DNA of 64,000 bases from Hyphodiscus hymeniophilus (GCA_016508695.1 VNKQ01000002.1:1550001-1614000), one strand, 5' to 3'. Positions 34,175 to 46,456 are shown, numbered from the stretch's first letter. Translations and numbers: made by a program. Notes: a model not told the origin generated them from the sequence alone.

Positions 34175-34628
34175 ATGGTCCAATATTATACAGTTTTCGG
34201 ACGTCAAGTTGGCTCCCACGTGGTATGCGTATTCCCTTCGGCATTGCAAAGCTTTAACGCTTCGATTTCTGTTTGCTTCAATTGATCAAGTAACGAAGCT
34301 GTTCGACTCATGCAACCAGCTGCTAATTGATTCCTCGAATATAGCTCGCTATGATCACTCTGGGTACGATGGCAGGAGGTGTCACACTTTCAATGGGAGG
34401 ATCGAAAGCGCAGAAGGCCCAAGGACCACCGATCAATGCTTCAAGTCCTGATGAGGAGACCTTTATCAAGTAGGTGGACCAGTTGCTGAGCAATGGGGAA
34501 GGAGAATAATGCTCAAGGTTTTGTGCCATATCTGACTTGTTCTCAGGGATTTCTTGAAGAGCGCAGAAGGAGGTGATTCAAAGACAGGAAACAATGTGGA
34601 CGCAACGAAGAAAGATGCTGGACGATAA
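34175..34628 (+). CDS. atp19: ATP synthase subunit k (Atp19-like)
   Basis: Exons are 34175-34222, 34345-34469 and 34547-34628 (introns 122 and 77 nt; total 255 nt, 84 residues). Subunit k is a small single-helix protein of the F1Fo-ATP synthase dimer interface in the inner mitochondrial membrane. The sequence starts MVQYYTVFGRQVGSH, continues with the membrane helix LAMITLGTMAGGVTLSMGG, then GPPINASSPDEETFIKDFL, all typical for fungal subunit k. The Lys-Asp junction (KDF) is created across the second intron. The C-terminal extension (SKTGNNVDATKKDAGR) is somewhat longer than in yeast. The gene is too fragmented to show up as one frame, but the three joins are unambiguous. Confidence 0.9.
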
Positions 34629-35643
34629 AGTGGCACGGACAAGAGATACGGGTGTTGTGGTTGGGGCTCTTCATCAACGGATCATTCCCCTTGATGTGTA
34701 TATTTAGGAGGGTATAGAATGCAAGAGTTGTGGAGCATGATGCGATCTCCCGGAATCTCTGCGTGACATTCGGATCCAAGCGCAAATCTGAAAAGCATGC
34801 GGCCCTATGGCCATATTACAATACTTTTCATTTAATGCTGTCTCGATGGTGGGAGAGTCTAGCCTAAAAGCACTGTTTGGTCACAATCGCAGCAGCCGCC
34901 AGCACTTCCAAAGGACTGATGCACTCTACAAGCCTGGGTCTACATCTCACCTTTCGAACAAAAGTTTCAATCGTTTACACTTCTCAGGACTTGGAGTATA
35001 GCTGGGAGCTTTGCGTGCCAGGCTATCGATACCTCCATTTGTACAAGTAACGGGCAACTAACGTTACGATTGACTCAAGCCTTCCAGATGCGCGATTGGG
35101 ACCACATATGACTCTGATTTCCAGCAAGCTTTGTCTGCCATGACATTGATTATAGCCAGATATTAACGTTCTAATTAAATTCCGGCAATTCCAATACTTC
35201 ACTGGGCGACTATGTAATCACTTTCCAACAGCACCCTTTCAAACATACTAATATCCCATAAGTGTCGACAACCTATGAGGATACATTGCTTGCTAGCTTA
35301 GGATATTTTGGTGAAGAAAGGAACAAACAGTCGCAGTCATTACTTCTATGTTCAGTAGCCTTTGATTGAGCGGCGAGTACTACACGTGACAGTGGGCCAC
35401 TCACGAATGTCAGACGCCGGGACCTTTCAAACAACACAACGCACTCCAGTTTGGTAAGTTCTTCGTCAGAGCATTTAAATTCCCGGAAGTGTTCAATCAG
35501 GGTCAAAGAGTATCGTAAGTTTGGTTCATTTTCGTAGAATTTTGGGTTTTGTATAAGTCGTTTTCCCTACGCTGCAAGAAGTACAGTATTCCACAAAAAG
35601 GTCCAGCCAAGCTGGTACACAATACATCAAAATCGTCCCAGCC
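34629..35643. other. Intergenic region upstream of the lactonase-like gene
   Basis: About 1 kb with no gene. A CACGTG E-box occurs at 35383-35388, about 255 bp before the next start. No repeats seen. Confidence 0.45.
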
Positions 35644-36931
35644 ATGGCTACGGTAAATAATGCCGACATTCAAGTATCTCCAACTATAGTTCAAGTAAGT
35701 TTTGACTTCGTCAAACATTCTATCATTACTAAAGATAATCAGATCATCGATCGAATAGGTGAAAGCAATGGCACAGTCAAGTCAGTCAATCGCGCCCATT
35801 TTAGTGTCAAGACTGATAATACCTGTTTAGGGCTGCCTCCAGAGTCGCAGATCAATTGACCATACAACAGTATGATCCCTCCTTCCGCGAGCTCGTCGGT
35901 GCTTCACCCACCCATTCCCTCCTCCTCTCAACGTCGGGATCTTCCAACAACCCATTCTTCCACGAAGCCTGCGTGTTCCTCCCCGACCACGATGAGCTCT
36001 ACGTTACTTCGGGCCTTTTGCAAGCCAGCAGCAGCTCCAACTACCCCACGATACTCATTTCGAGAATCAAGCTTCACCGCACAAACCGATTGAGTGGGGA
36101 CAACAACATACATACAGTGGAATGGGCGAAGATGCGACCACCCCCAGGTATCGACATGCCAAACGGTGGAGTGAATTACGAGGATGGTATACTATTTTGT
36201 GCCCAAGGATCTCCCCAAGTTGGAACTGGTGGGATATATTTTATGCCGAGAGGAAAGAAAGACGCAAAGCCCATGGTTACGAACTTTTACGGCCGAGACT
36301 TCAACTCGGTGAATGATGTCGTTGTTGCAAAAGATGGGTGCATATGGTTCACTGATCCTTGTTATGGACATGAACAGGACTTTAGACAGAAACCAAAGCT
36401 TCCAAATCAGGTCTATCGATACAATCCGGATAATGGCGATTTGAGGGTTGTGGCTGATGGGTTTGGAAGGCCAAATGGCATTGCTTTTAGTCCGGATGAG
36501 AGTATTGTGTACATCACAGATACGGATTATATTCATGGAGATGGAACCAAAGATCCCAGAAGGCAAGACTTTGCTCCCTCTCTTTGCTGGACGACCGCTG
36601 ATTTTGTCCTAGGCCAGCTTATATCTATGCCTTCGACGTGATGAAAACCTCGGGTACACCAGTCCTTGTGAACCGAAGACTATTCGCTATGGCTGCCGAG
36701 GGCTTCCCTGATGGAATCAAGTGTGATGTGCATGGCAATGTCTATTCGGGCTGTGGTGACGGAGTCGAAGTCTGGAACGTGGTAGGCACCCTGATAGGAA
36801 GAATTATTCTATCTGGTGGCGTTGCGAATTTCTGTTTTGGTCATGAAGGTGAGATGTTCCTTTGCAATGAGCAAAAACTTTGGAGGCTGCAAATGGCTCG
36901 CTCTACCAAAGGAGCTTTACTTAGTTTCTGA
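35644..36931 (+). CDS. SMP-30/gluconolactonase-like beta-propeller hydrolase
   Basis: Exons are 35644-35694, 35871-36562 and 36613-36931 (introns 176 and 50 nt; total 1062 nt, 353 residues). Family enzymes are metal-dependent six-bladed propellers that open lactone rings. Expected metal-ligand regions are present: Glu in FFHEACVF, Asn in SVNDVVV, Asn in GRPNGIAFSPDE, and Asp in FPDGIKCD. The second intron begins GCAAGA and ends CCTAG, a GC-AG intron; this choice gives RRPAYIYAFDVM, the family's usual sequence. There is no signal peptide, so a cytosolic role is likely. The first intron is supported by the YDPSFRELVG start of the domain, but the 17-residue first exon is the least certain part. 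Confidence 0.85.
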
Positions 36932-37153
36932 AGTACAAGCTTGTACTTCATGTCCTTAACAGATTAAATGAAGAGAATTGAAGGGATTCCAATACTTCTC
37001 ATTCGAGAGTTCAAGATCTCCCGAATGCCAGATTCTACTTTGCTGATATAGTGCGAAATTCCTGTGCTTTTCACCTTTCTACTTCTATTTTTGGGCAGCT
37101 TTGATGTTCTTCGTGACACCAATGATGTTGAATACTGAAGGAAATATCCAATC

Positions 37154-38046
37154 CTATCTCATATTAATAAGACTTTTCATGTCAGGACCTCTAGCAACAC
37201 ATACCCAAACCGTCGAGAATCCAAAGGTTGCAACGGACCAAATCATCCAAATCCCACCACCCAGCCACTGATTCTTCGTCGGGTTACTCTTCAGCGCATT
37301 CTTTACCACACCCTCCGCATAAAAATCGACGTCCATTAACATATTCTGAACAGATGATCCGGCCGCAATCGGCTCAATGATGTCTTTTCCGGGAGCGTAG
37401 ATGGAATCAGCAGGTAGCTTGATACCTGGGCTGTTCTCGAAGAATTTGGTCTTGATGGCTCCAGTGACCACGCAGATGCAAGTAACGCCAAAGGGGGACA
37501 GTTCGAGGCGGAGTTGATCGCTTAGGAGATTAATGGCTGCTTTGGAGGCATTGTAGTAGCCTTGCCATGGGACGGGCGCTTTGCCTGCGACAGAGCCGAT
37601 GTTGATGATCGTCCCTTTCGAGGCGATCAGGAGGGGTGAGAAGGCTTTAGTGACCTCAATGACAGAAAAGACGTTCAGGTCGAACATCTTTCTTGCTTCA
37701 GAGACATCGGTGTCCAAGAGCGGCAGGTTGTAGCCTGCAATTATCAGTAAAAACCCCCCGGTAACATGAACGGAAGAGGAGACCCACCTCCACCGGAATT
37801 GTTGACTAAAAAGTCCAACGTTCCTCCAGTCGCAGTTTTGACTTTCTCGACTGCCTGTCGAACGGAAACTTCATCGACAACGTCAAGTTGGAAGACATCC
37901 ATTCCAATAGCTCTCAACTCGTGCACCTTAGCGAGATTTCGAGCTGTTGCAAAGACTCGTAAGCCATTTTTGTGGAAGGCTTTTGCTAATGCGTCACCTA
38001 TTCCACCTGCACTGCAGCCAGTGATAAGAACCGTCTTCTGAGCCAT
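37154..38046 (-). CDS. Short-chain dehydrogenase/reductase, Ayr1-like (1-acyl-DHAP reductase)
   Basis: Exons are 37788-38046 and 37154-37734 (53-nt intron; total 840 nt, 279 residues). Classical SDR features are the cofactor motif TGCSAGGIG near residues 9-17, NNSGGG near 82-87 (formed across the intron), Ser134 in IGSVAG and the catalytic Tyr147/Lys151 in YNASK. The pattern and the C-terminal hydrophobic segment (WMIWSVATFGFSTVWVCVA) fit yeast Ayr1, which reduces 1-acyl-dihydroxyacetone phosphate with NADPH in the ER and lipid droplets for phosphatidic acid synthesis. It is convergent with the lactonase-like gene, with 222 bp between stop codons. A reductase acting on other lipids or secondary metabolites is the main alternative. 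Confidence 0.87.
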
Positions 38047-39153
38047 CTTTATGTGGCGACAGATTAAATATCAAATAGACGGGAAAGATCGACTCGCGCA
38101 ATATCTTGATTGATATCCGAGCTCTAGAGGTCCTCGAGTAGGCGGGGTACGGCACGGACAAGCCTTACAGTACGCCGTGGTCGATGTGTCAGCGTCTGTC
38201 AGCGATCTTCGGCTTGACATTGGGCCTTTCAAGAACTTTACAAGCCTCTTCGTGCGGTGAAGATTACTGTTTTGAACCATTGAATGTTTCGATATCGCTA
38301 ATAAGCATTATGCGCTGCTGATGTATATGCTTGCTCATTTGTGATTTGATGTCAGGTACGTTCACGCGTATATTGGGCAATGCTGTAATCTACAAGCTAC
38401 CAGAGGGAGCTGAAGTCGTTTCTGGGAATAAAAATGGCAAGGAAGAAAGGGCGTAGTATTGCTAGGTGGAAGATAGAAGATTTTGTGGTCAGGGAATACG
38501 AGCCTCATGGGGGAACTGCCATGGAAATATCGGTTTAAATTGGTCTGAATATGGAGAGGTACGAACGACGAATTTAGGAGAAGCTTCTTGGTTTGGAGCT
38601 GTGCTTGCATTCCTTCACAAGCTGTTTAGATTCGAATCTGTCCTTATACTATACATACGTATATCGACACTCGACCCACTCTGAACAGACTTGAATACTA
38701 CAACTTGTTAAGCCTAGACAATCTTTCCAGAGGCAGAAGAATTCATTGTTCAATGTCCGAGATTTCGAATGTGTGACTCAAACTGCGGTTCAACTTGAGA
38801 CCCTTAGATGCATATGATCTACAAATGTGTAAACCAGACATGCACCTAAGAGCTCTACCCGTTCACCATCAGGACAGCCGGGGCTGAAATTGCCGTTGCC
38901 ATTAATACTCACGCAGATTAACGAGGGTATTTTCGCCATAGTGCCGCTGCTGGATTGCAATTATTTGGTGAGAAAGAAGCATTCGAAGAGTTTCTCCAAA
39001 TGTTCCATGCGGGGTTCACAGGTATATTGCCGACCCATATGATAATCCAGGTTGACGGACTGCCTTCGCCGCGATTGACAATGTGAGAGTCTCTCTATGC
39101 CTTACAGCTGTACTTATTTTGGTGGGATCTGATATATGCTCTTGTCTGTTCCG
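38047..39153. other. Intergenic region
   Basis: 1.1 kb between two minus-strand genes. Only short, unconvincing frames; no repeat or RNA seen. Confidence 0.45.
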
Positions 39154-40488
39154 CTATTCCGTTACTTTCCAACGACGAATAAATTTCGCCAGTGCATTGT
39201 CACTGCCTGGTACGGTGTCAAGGCTATCATCTTGTTCCTGCGCTAGAGGTGATGGTTCTGACTCGATGCCGGGAAGCACTGAAGGATTTCGTCTTGTTAT
39301 TGCTTTAGCGGCGGATGTTTCTCTGGGAATGGGATCTTCGCTTCCGATTGCGTATTTCGAAGACTTGTGAAACACTTCCGTCGTCTTAGCTCTCGAATGG
39401 AACGGAAGTGTTTCAGCTGTCTCTACTCTTGTCTTGACTTTCGATGCAGCATGGCGAGGAAGCGTCCCAGAGTGAGCGAGAGAGGCTTTTTCTGCATTCT
39501 CAAAGACTGCCCCCGCGCTGTGTTCATATACCATACAGACAGCTGTCGCAAAACCTCCATCATGACTTATACTCATAGGTATGATCTGAGCATCGTACCA
39601 ATTCCCATTTTCAGGCCTGACCATAGCTATTGGTGCTTGAGACCATCCATCTATCGGCGGTGGCGAGCGGATTTCGACATCTTGGTACGTGAGTCGACGA
39701 CAGTGATAGGCTTTCATAGCAGCTTCTTTCGCCGCAAATCTTCGGATGGTGTTAGAGCCTGGATAACGAAAGACAGGCGGTAACACTTACCGGCCTGCGA
39801 GGAATTGAGCAGCGTTCCATATCTTCGGGAAAAGCTTGTCCATCTGGTTATTTATTACTTCCTCACGTAGGAATCTTTGATTCTCAGACTTCTGCGCGAT
39901 GCTGAGAGACGCTTCTGCTTCTTGGCCATAATCGCCTGATATAACGTTCGCTTTAGTGCCCCCAATATCCTTGCTTTCAACGATCGTCTGCGAACAGCCA
40001 TGACCTCCATCACTGGCGATGCTTGGAAGCAAGCCTTCCTTCTGCATCTCAGAACTCCTTTGTGGCAAAGTTGACTGCTCGAAGTTGGTCGTATGCGCGG
40101 GGTCGGCCTCGTCATTGGCTGCTGCCATTGTGCCGAAAGTCAAATCCTCCTCTGCGACATCCATAATCTCATCATGCTGGGCGATCTTTCTCCGCGTGGA
40201 ACCAGACATCTTGTGCGATCTGCGAAGGCGGTAGTAGTCATCTATTGTATATTCCCTCCACGAGAAGCGCAGATCGCTGCTCTGCTTGTGTAGTTGACTC
40301 CATTCCCGCACGGCATCGGCTTGAGAAAGCCATCTCGATTCTAGTTCCTTAGTGGTCAGAATCCTTCTTGCAAATAGGTTGGTTCTGGTATAACGGGCCG
40401 AGGGATTGCGTAGAAGCTTCAAAATCCTTTGCACAGAACAAATGTCTGTGCCAATATTGATTGGGAAAGGGAAAGGCCGTGGTGGCAT
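39154..40488 (-). CDS. AcpS-type 4'-phosphopantetheinyl transferase with large insertion
   Basis: Exons are 39791-40488 and 39154-39739 (51-nt intron with CTAAC branch; total 1284 nt, 427 residues). AcpS enzymes move phosphopantetheine from CoA to a serine of acyl carrier proteins. Motif 1 (NIGTDICSVQRI, residues 11-22), RRILTTKE, the FLAGRFAAKEAAMKAY motif joined precisely by splicing, and ISHDGGFATA are all present. Ordinary AcpS is about 120 residues. Here about 155 extra residues, polar and low in complexity, separate the ILTTKE and FLAGRF motifs, and about 110 disordered residues follow the domain. It most likely serves the mitochondrial acyl carrier protein. The nearby NRPS would normally be activated by a different, Sfp-type transferase. 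Confidence 0.85.
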
Positions 40489-41036
40489 CGCTTTATTGTT
40501 GGAGAACAGGACAGGAGCTCGAGTGGAGCTTTGGCCACATTAAAATGCAGTGCAGGGTTCCTCGGCTCCGCTAGCTTGTTTAGACCATTTTTAAAGGGGT
40601 AATTCCTCTTCAAGCACCTCGTCCAAGGACCGTTTTCTTCCGGTCCATTTAGAACGGATGTGCTACTCAATATACAAGTGAAATCCTGTTATCGGCGTGC
40701 CATAGTGAATCGTTGATATTTCGCTTTGTCATCAAAGCGAGGAAGAGCTTGCCTGTAAGCAGACACGGACTAGACAACCCCGGCTTAAGGTAGATGTGCA
40801 AGGCGAGGTGGAAATAGACAAAACATGCTATTCTCACTTCACAAAGAGGACGCAGATTTTTAAAAGGCATTTATTCCTGGTATCTGACTGATCATATGCA
40901 CAAACCGCCCAGCGCCAACTCAGTAGCACGTATACACAAACAAGGGGGATCACGCCATGTAAATGCCTAACAACCGACTCAACCCTGAGTCTAGACCATG
41001 CCAGCAACTCCAACAAATGCAATGAACAGTAGAGGC
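40489..41036. other. Intergenic region
   Basis: About 550 bp between two minus-strand genes; promoter of the phosphopantetheinyl transferase. Nothing specific seen. Confidence 0.45.
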
Positions 41037-43786
41037 CTAATCACCACCCTCAACACGACTCAGGAACTCTCTAACACGTGAAAGCTCGACGTCATCTGAC
41101 TCGCTATCGACGGCTCGCAGGAGACTCTCAAGATGGTTGTCGACACTATCTTCATCCACGTGCGTGCACAGGCTGATAATCTTGCGGTACTTGGCTGCCA
41201 ATTCTGAACTCTTGCTCTTGAGACCTTGGAGGCCTTCTTCCAGCGTGTCGTTGTTGCCTTTGTAAGCACTGACACGAGCTCGGAGGACATGGGTTGGAGG
41301 GAGAGAAGCCAGCAACTGTCTTTGAGCTTGATCGAGGACTTGAGGTTGGTGAGCGGTGGGGTTGATATTGGAGAGGACGTTGGCCGGAAATGCTCCAGTT
41401 GGAATTGCAAGTCCCTTGTCGGCATCCCCGAGCAGAAGTTCACCCTCGCCATTCAGCTGCCCATATTGCTGCTGCATCTGGGCGAGCTGAGAGCGCTCTT
41501 CATCAACGGCTCTGGTGAGATTGGCTAGCTTGAGTTTGAGATCACGGCGCTCTCTGGCTGAATCATGGATCTCCTCGAGCCGGCTGCGAGATTTGCCTAG
41601 AGCTGCTGAGGAGTCGCGGAGGGCGATGTGGATGGAGTCGATGGTAGATTGCTTGGCTTTCATCTCTTCAACGAACTCACTTTCGATTTCGGACAACACC
41701 TTTGATATTGCTGTATTAAATTAGCTTTGAGCCGCTTGAATTTACTGAAGTAACTTACAAGTGATGATTTCACCACTGCTCTCACGGTTTTCTTTCGCCA
41801 TGGCTCGTTCTTGTTCACCAAATACTCCTGTACGGTTTTCGATGTCGAGAGGGTCGCCAATTCCAAAATCAATAGGGCACAGATTTGACCTATTAGCGAG
41901 AGCGGGATCGGCTCCAACTTCCAGTAGCTGAGAAATGATACTCCGGTTGCCGATTCTAGCAGCAATGTTCAGAGCCGTGTCGCCGGATTTGTCTCGTACA
42001 TTGACTATTTCAGACATGAAGCGGCCAATACCCATTGACTTGAGAGCTAGTGGACCGTTGTTGAACGATTGTTGGCTATTCGGCGCACTTCCTTGACGGA
42101 CAACGAATTCCAGCAGCGATTCAAGATAGTACTTGCTTGCTTGACTTCGTCCTTTGACCGCGGAGGTGATGGCGATATGATGTAGAACAGTGCGACCACG
42201 TGAGTCACGAAGCTCAATGGTCGGGCCAAGAAGTTCCAAGAGATCAGGAAAACTGCTGTTGTCGAGATTGTTGGTGACAACACAAGCGCGGATCAAAGCA
42301 GTCTCTCCAACGCGGTTGACTCGGAATATTGAGGCTCCTCGGGCGATCAACGTCTTAAGGAGTGGTAGTCGGGCGAGTGTTGCAGCCCAATGCAGAGCTG
42401 TGTTGGCGGAGTTGTCAATTGTCATATCAAGATCTTCTGGAGAGAGTGCGAGAAATGCATCATGATCTCTGTAATCCGTCTCGTGGGGCTTGGTAAACAG
42501 ATCCATTAACAGAGCTCTCTTCTTTTCAGCGTGCTTGCTCTGCGATGAAAGAGGCATAAGGGCACTAGGGTTCTCGTCATCTTGAGATGCGTGCTGACTT
42601 GGATGGTAAACAAACGACTCGTTCGGTTCAGTCGGAGAAGGTTCTCGCATAGACATATTGTAATAATCATCGTTCATGGGCTGTTGAGAATCATGCACAC
42701 TCGGTGTAGTTCTCATCCGCTTTCTTGGTGGTTCTTCAAAATCTCCGTTTCGCGACTCTTCTCGTCCAGCGCGAGGGTAACTCGGATGAGGTTGAGTCGC
42801 GTAGGCCGAGTCTTGTCCGTTGACCGCAAAGCTGTCTGCCGATGCAAAGCTTTGCATGCTTTGTTGGGAGCCACCCGGATATGCAGACTCTTGAGAGCCA
42901 AGGTGCTGCTGTGAAGACGATTGTCTGCTGAAACTTGCAGGACGAGGAGCAGAATTACCATTTCGCACCCTTGGAACTGGCGAGTCGAATCGAGCTTTGC
43001 TTATAGCTGCAACGGCATTGGAAGCAGTACTTGAGATATTCTTAAAGAAAGTCCCTTGTCCACCCATCCGGCTATCAGAGCTGGCATTGTACAGTCTTTT
43101 CCGTTGGGCTGCCATTGCTTGCTCCTTGGTAGGTGTATCAATCCCGCCTCTTCCTGCAATTCCGCCATCTTGTCCCATATCGTAGGTCAAGAGAGGTCGT
43201 AGAACATCCTCAACACCATATTGCCTGCAGAATTCAAGACCTCTGTCGAACTTGATCCAAGTGCCTTGGTATTTCCCATATCCTCCTTGCACCTTTTCGT
43301 GCTCTCCTATAAGAATTTCTTTCTCCAACACCTTTGTGCGCTTTCCTTTCTCAATTCCGGCCACCTTCAATATTTGGGTTGCATTTAACCAGCTGTCCTT
43401 GCGCCGGCGCATTACCGCAACATTGTTGACCTCCATCTCATACACATCAACCCCTGAGTAGATGGCCTGCAAGCTTTAGTAAAAGATCTTCATGGAGAGA
43501 GAAAAGAGCTAACCGAGTAAATCTGAGGCGCAGAATTCCTCCGGTTCTGCGCATTACTTCCGTCATACTGTCGGAAGGGACCACCGCTCTGCATCATCAA
43601 GTTGCTCCCTTGCGAGCCCTGGCTCATACTGAATGACATCTGAGTATTGAGTCGGGTATCCGACGAGTCAAGGTCTCCGAATGCGCCGCTGGTAGGAAAT
43701 GAGATATTGTGGTTCAAATGATTCTGTCGTGAGTGAGAGACCGTGGCAAGAGGTTGAGGATTGGTTGCGAAAGTCGTCGAGGCCAT
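41037..43786 (-). CDS. mbp1: APSES/ankyrin transcription factor, MBF subunit (Mbp1/Res2-like)
   Basis: Exons are 43514-43786, 41759-43466 and 41037-41710 (introns 47 and 48 nt; total 2655 nt, 884 residues). MBF binds MluI cell-cycle boxes and drives G1/S genes. After a disordered 91-residue N-terminus comes the KilA-N/APSES DNA-binding domain (about residues 92-188), with VAVMRRRKDSWLNATQILKV and GKYQGTWIKFDRGLEFC. A Ser/Gln-rich linker follows, then Swi6-type ankyrin repeats (NSANTALHWAA, GETALIRACV, GRTVLHHIA, SGDTALNIAARIGN), and a C-terminal coiled coil that includes QLAQMQQQYGQL and would hold the partner protein. The first intron starts GTTAGC, the same uncommon donor as in the MFS gene at 26788. 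Nuclear, housekeeping. Confidence 0.93.
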
Positions 43787-44433
43787 AGAGGGTGACGGGG
43801 AGTTGAAGGGATTAAGGTAGGCTCTTCGAGGAAGACGTCCGCGTTGCAGACAATGGAGACTGCGAATATGTCGTCGCCGTCAAGTATAATTGCTCGCAAC
43901 CCTTGAACGATCGTGATAGCGGACGCGCCTGCAGTCGTCGGTAATAGATCTGGCACGAAAATTACACCAGAGATCGACGTGTTGCGCGTAGGAGTAAAGT
44001 GGTTTCTCGTGAGGTACTGTATGTGGTGCTGAGTGGGGTGGAATTTGTCCAATGAGGCCGCCTCAATCTCCAGACACGCGACGACTTGGACGCGAAAACG
44101 GCCTTGCACAGATGCAGGTATGATGCACAAATTCCAGGTATCCTTTCAAGGATTGTGATGATGCACTTATCCGTCGAACAATCAAAGAAAATAGGACAAA
44201 GCCTCTGTTTGTATCTGAAAATGTATTCTTGAGGTTTGAATTGGAATCTATTGACGCGACTAACCGCGGTCCTACAAGAAGGATGGGATACCTGAGGCAG
44301 CCATGTGGTCTCCTTCCAGAACTCGAAACGGCCACCTAAACTGTATTCAACCTTAATCACACGTTTATTCTCCAATGCTCATTTGTGTCAGATAGTGGCA
44401 GGTCCGCTATGATTCCTTGATCGCAACATCGAC
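43787..44433. other. Divergent promoter Mbp1 / LYR protein
   Basis: About 650 bp. Minus-strand open frames across 43714-44375 change frame repeatedly and are probably 5' untranslated sequence of mbp1. Confidence 0.45.
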
Positions 44434-45621
44434 ATGCCCCAGCTGCCAGATGAGCTACGACATGCTTATAGAGCTCTCCTCCGAGCTGCAACCTACCTAC
44501 CTGATTCTGCCGCCAGAACCTACATCCACAACTATACTGTATTCCGGTTCAGAGATGCAGCGAACAAGCTCCTGTCCGCAAAAGGCGATTCGGCGGAGAG
44601 GTTGCTAGCGAGATATCACAGCAGGGAAAATATTCACAAAGTTTGGCAAGCTTCCAGAAAGCTTGAGAGGGCCGGACGAGGAAGCGCTGCAGATCTAGAG
44701 AAAGTTCTCTATCTCACCTATGGACGGTCAGGGAAGAGAAGACGGGAATTGGTCCAACGGTTGCTGGAGCGAGATGAAGACGATGTACCTGTAAATCAAG
44801 AGGCGTTGAAGGATTTGATTCAAAACAATTCGCAGAACGAGAAAAAGGAGTTACGCAACTACAAAGACAACTTGCAACTGAAGGCTCTGATCCAGAGCCA
44901 GAAGGTTAACCAACCATTAGGGAACAAAGTGACGAAGCTGAAGAGCTTCTCACCGAAGATTCCCGAAACAAATATATGGGGAAGGGCAACACCCTTGAAG
45001 CTACAAGCATCTATCAAGCAGAGGTTTTGGGCGAACACTTTAGAGAGGCTGTTACCACCGTTACCTCAGTATGAATGGGAAAGACTACGGGGTTTTGCGA
45101 CAGGCGCCACTTCTATTGAGGATGCTCCTTCGCGCCGAGCCAAGGCCCTTCAAGAGCCTTCTGATATCACATTGCTGGAATACTTCACAATCCCTACCAA
45201 TCGTCAAAGGTCAGAGATTGAGGAAATTGGCATTGGAGAAGGTTACATCCCAACATCTCTGGACAAAGGCACTCCTTCGAATGGTATCAACAACATGACG
45301 CCAAGATTCATGCGAAGGCTATACGCAGTGATTTGGAACATGACACCCACGATGTCCCAGGACGAGTTGACAAAGGGATGGACAACGATATGGGGAGGAG
45401 CAAGAACGGCAATTCTCACTGGGCAGGTCACTGCACCGAGCGCCGTTGACATTGAGCTCTTCGAGGGACTTAATGAGCAAGTGAAGCCTATTATGAAGCA
45501 GTCGATGCTCGGGAAACGAGTTCGCAAGAAGACGAAAACTATGCTCAAAGAGGCTCGATCTAAGCAGAAAGCTCCGCTCGAGGAGTTCGGGTATGCTCAG
45601 GGTATTGTGCCGGTAATATAA
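44434..45621 (+). CDS. LYR-motif (complex 1 LYR family) protein
   Basis: A single exon of 395 residues. The N-terminus (ELRHAYRALLRAATYLPD, then TYIHNYTVFRFRD) matches the LYR/complex I family of small mitochondrial assembly factors that bind acyl carrier protein, although the tripeptide reads AYR rather than LYR. The remainder is much longer than a classical 80-120-residue LYR protein and is basic and helical, with RSGKRRRELVQRLL and a Lys-rich KRVRKKTKTML segment near the end. It is divergent from mbp1. A mitochondrial assembly or translation role is likely; the long C-terminal part I do not recognise. Confidence 0.72.
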   Translation: MPQLPDELRHAYRALLRAATYLPDSAARTYIHNYTVFRFRDAANKLLSAKGDSAERLLARYHSRENIHKVWQASRKLERAGRGSAADLEKVLYLTYGRSGKRRRELVQRLLERDEDDVPVNQEALKDLIQNNSQNEKKELRNYKDNLQLKALIQSQKVNQPLGNKVTKLKSFSPKIPETNIWGRATPLKLQASIKQRFWANTLERLLPPLPQYEWERLRGFATGATSIEDAPSRRAKALQEPSDITLLEYFTIPTNRQRSEIEEIGIGEGYIPTSLDKGTPSNGINNMTPRFMRRLYAVIWNMTPTMSQDELTKGWTTIWGGARTAILTGQVTAPSAVDIELFEGLNEQVKPIMKQSMLGKRVRKKTKTMLKEARSKQKAPLEEFGYAQGIVPVI

Positions 45622-45809
45622 AGCCCAGTAGCCATTGCTAGTCTGTCCATGGTTCTAGTTTCTCTATGTGCCCCTAAAATCCTTTTGTACTCCAGCCATG
45701 CCAAATCTTCGAATTCTGTTTATAAAACTGTATCCTGGCCCCGTCAAATGGAACCAAACATCCGGCCTAGCAGTCGAGCCATCAACCGTCCTGGGCCCTC
45801 CCTCCTATC

Positions 45810-46456
45810 CTACCCCGCCCTCTTCGCTAACGTCTTCAAGCCCTCTCCATCAACCCTCATGGTCTGCCACTCCCCCATCGCTTTGGCCCCAATACGCTCA
45901 TAGAACTCAATACTCGGCGTATTCCACTTCAGCACACTCCACTCCAACCTCCCCCCATCCAGCTCCAGTACTTCTTTCGCCAATTCCCCAAGCAACCTCT
46001 GCCCATACCCCTTTCCTCTCTCACTCTCCCTCACGTATAAGTCCTCCAAGTAGATCCCCGGCTTCGCTCTCCACGTGCTGTAGTTGTAGAAATACAACGC
46101 CAGCCCTACGGCTTTGGGCTCGACGATCTCCGCCGGATTGGGCGGGGGTGAAGGTGGGAAGACGAGAAGGCATCGTGCGGGTCGAGAGGCGGAGATGGGA
46201 TCGCCGGTTGAGGGCGTCGTGTTTGAGGGGGAGATGAGCCCGGAGGGCGCAAAGACTATGGTGCTGAGGAGAGAGGCGTGCGTGGCCTCTACGGCTGCAG
46301 ATTCGTGCTCGTAGTCTGCGAGCTCTTGGATCAGGGCGAGGATTTGGGGGACGTCTGTTTGCTGTTAGATGGGAGGGTCACTGGCTGGTAGAGGGGGTGA
46401 GGGGGTAACGGGATTGTACCATCACGTCTGGCATGTCGAATTGTTGCAGAAGTCAT
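45810..46456 (-). CDS. GNAT N-acetyltransferase (diamine acetyltransferase-like)
   Basis: Exons are 46420-46456 and 45810-46354 (65-nt intron; total 582 nt, 193 residues). The chain starts MTSATIRHARRDDVPQILALIQELADYE, the usual opening of spermidine/spermine-type GNAT enzymes, with the Asp-Val junction made by splicing. The acetyl-CoA binding motif A is YLEDLYVRESERGKGYGQRLL, followed by WNTPSIEFYERIGA. An insertion of about 40 residues rich in Pro and Ser (SPSNTTPSTGDPIS) lies between the first helix pair and the central sheet. The likely reaction is acetylation of a small amine such as a polyamine or thialysine in the cytosol; the exact substrate is unknown. Confidence 0.87.

Noticed and set aside
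43714..44375. Minus-strand frames upstream of mbp1
   Set aside because: They do not splice in frame to the APSES exon and have no conserved motif; likely 5' untranslated sequence.
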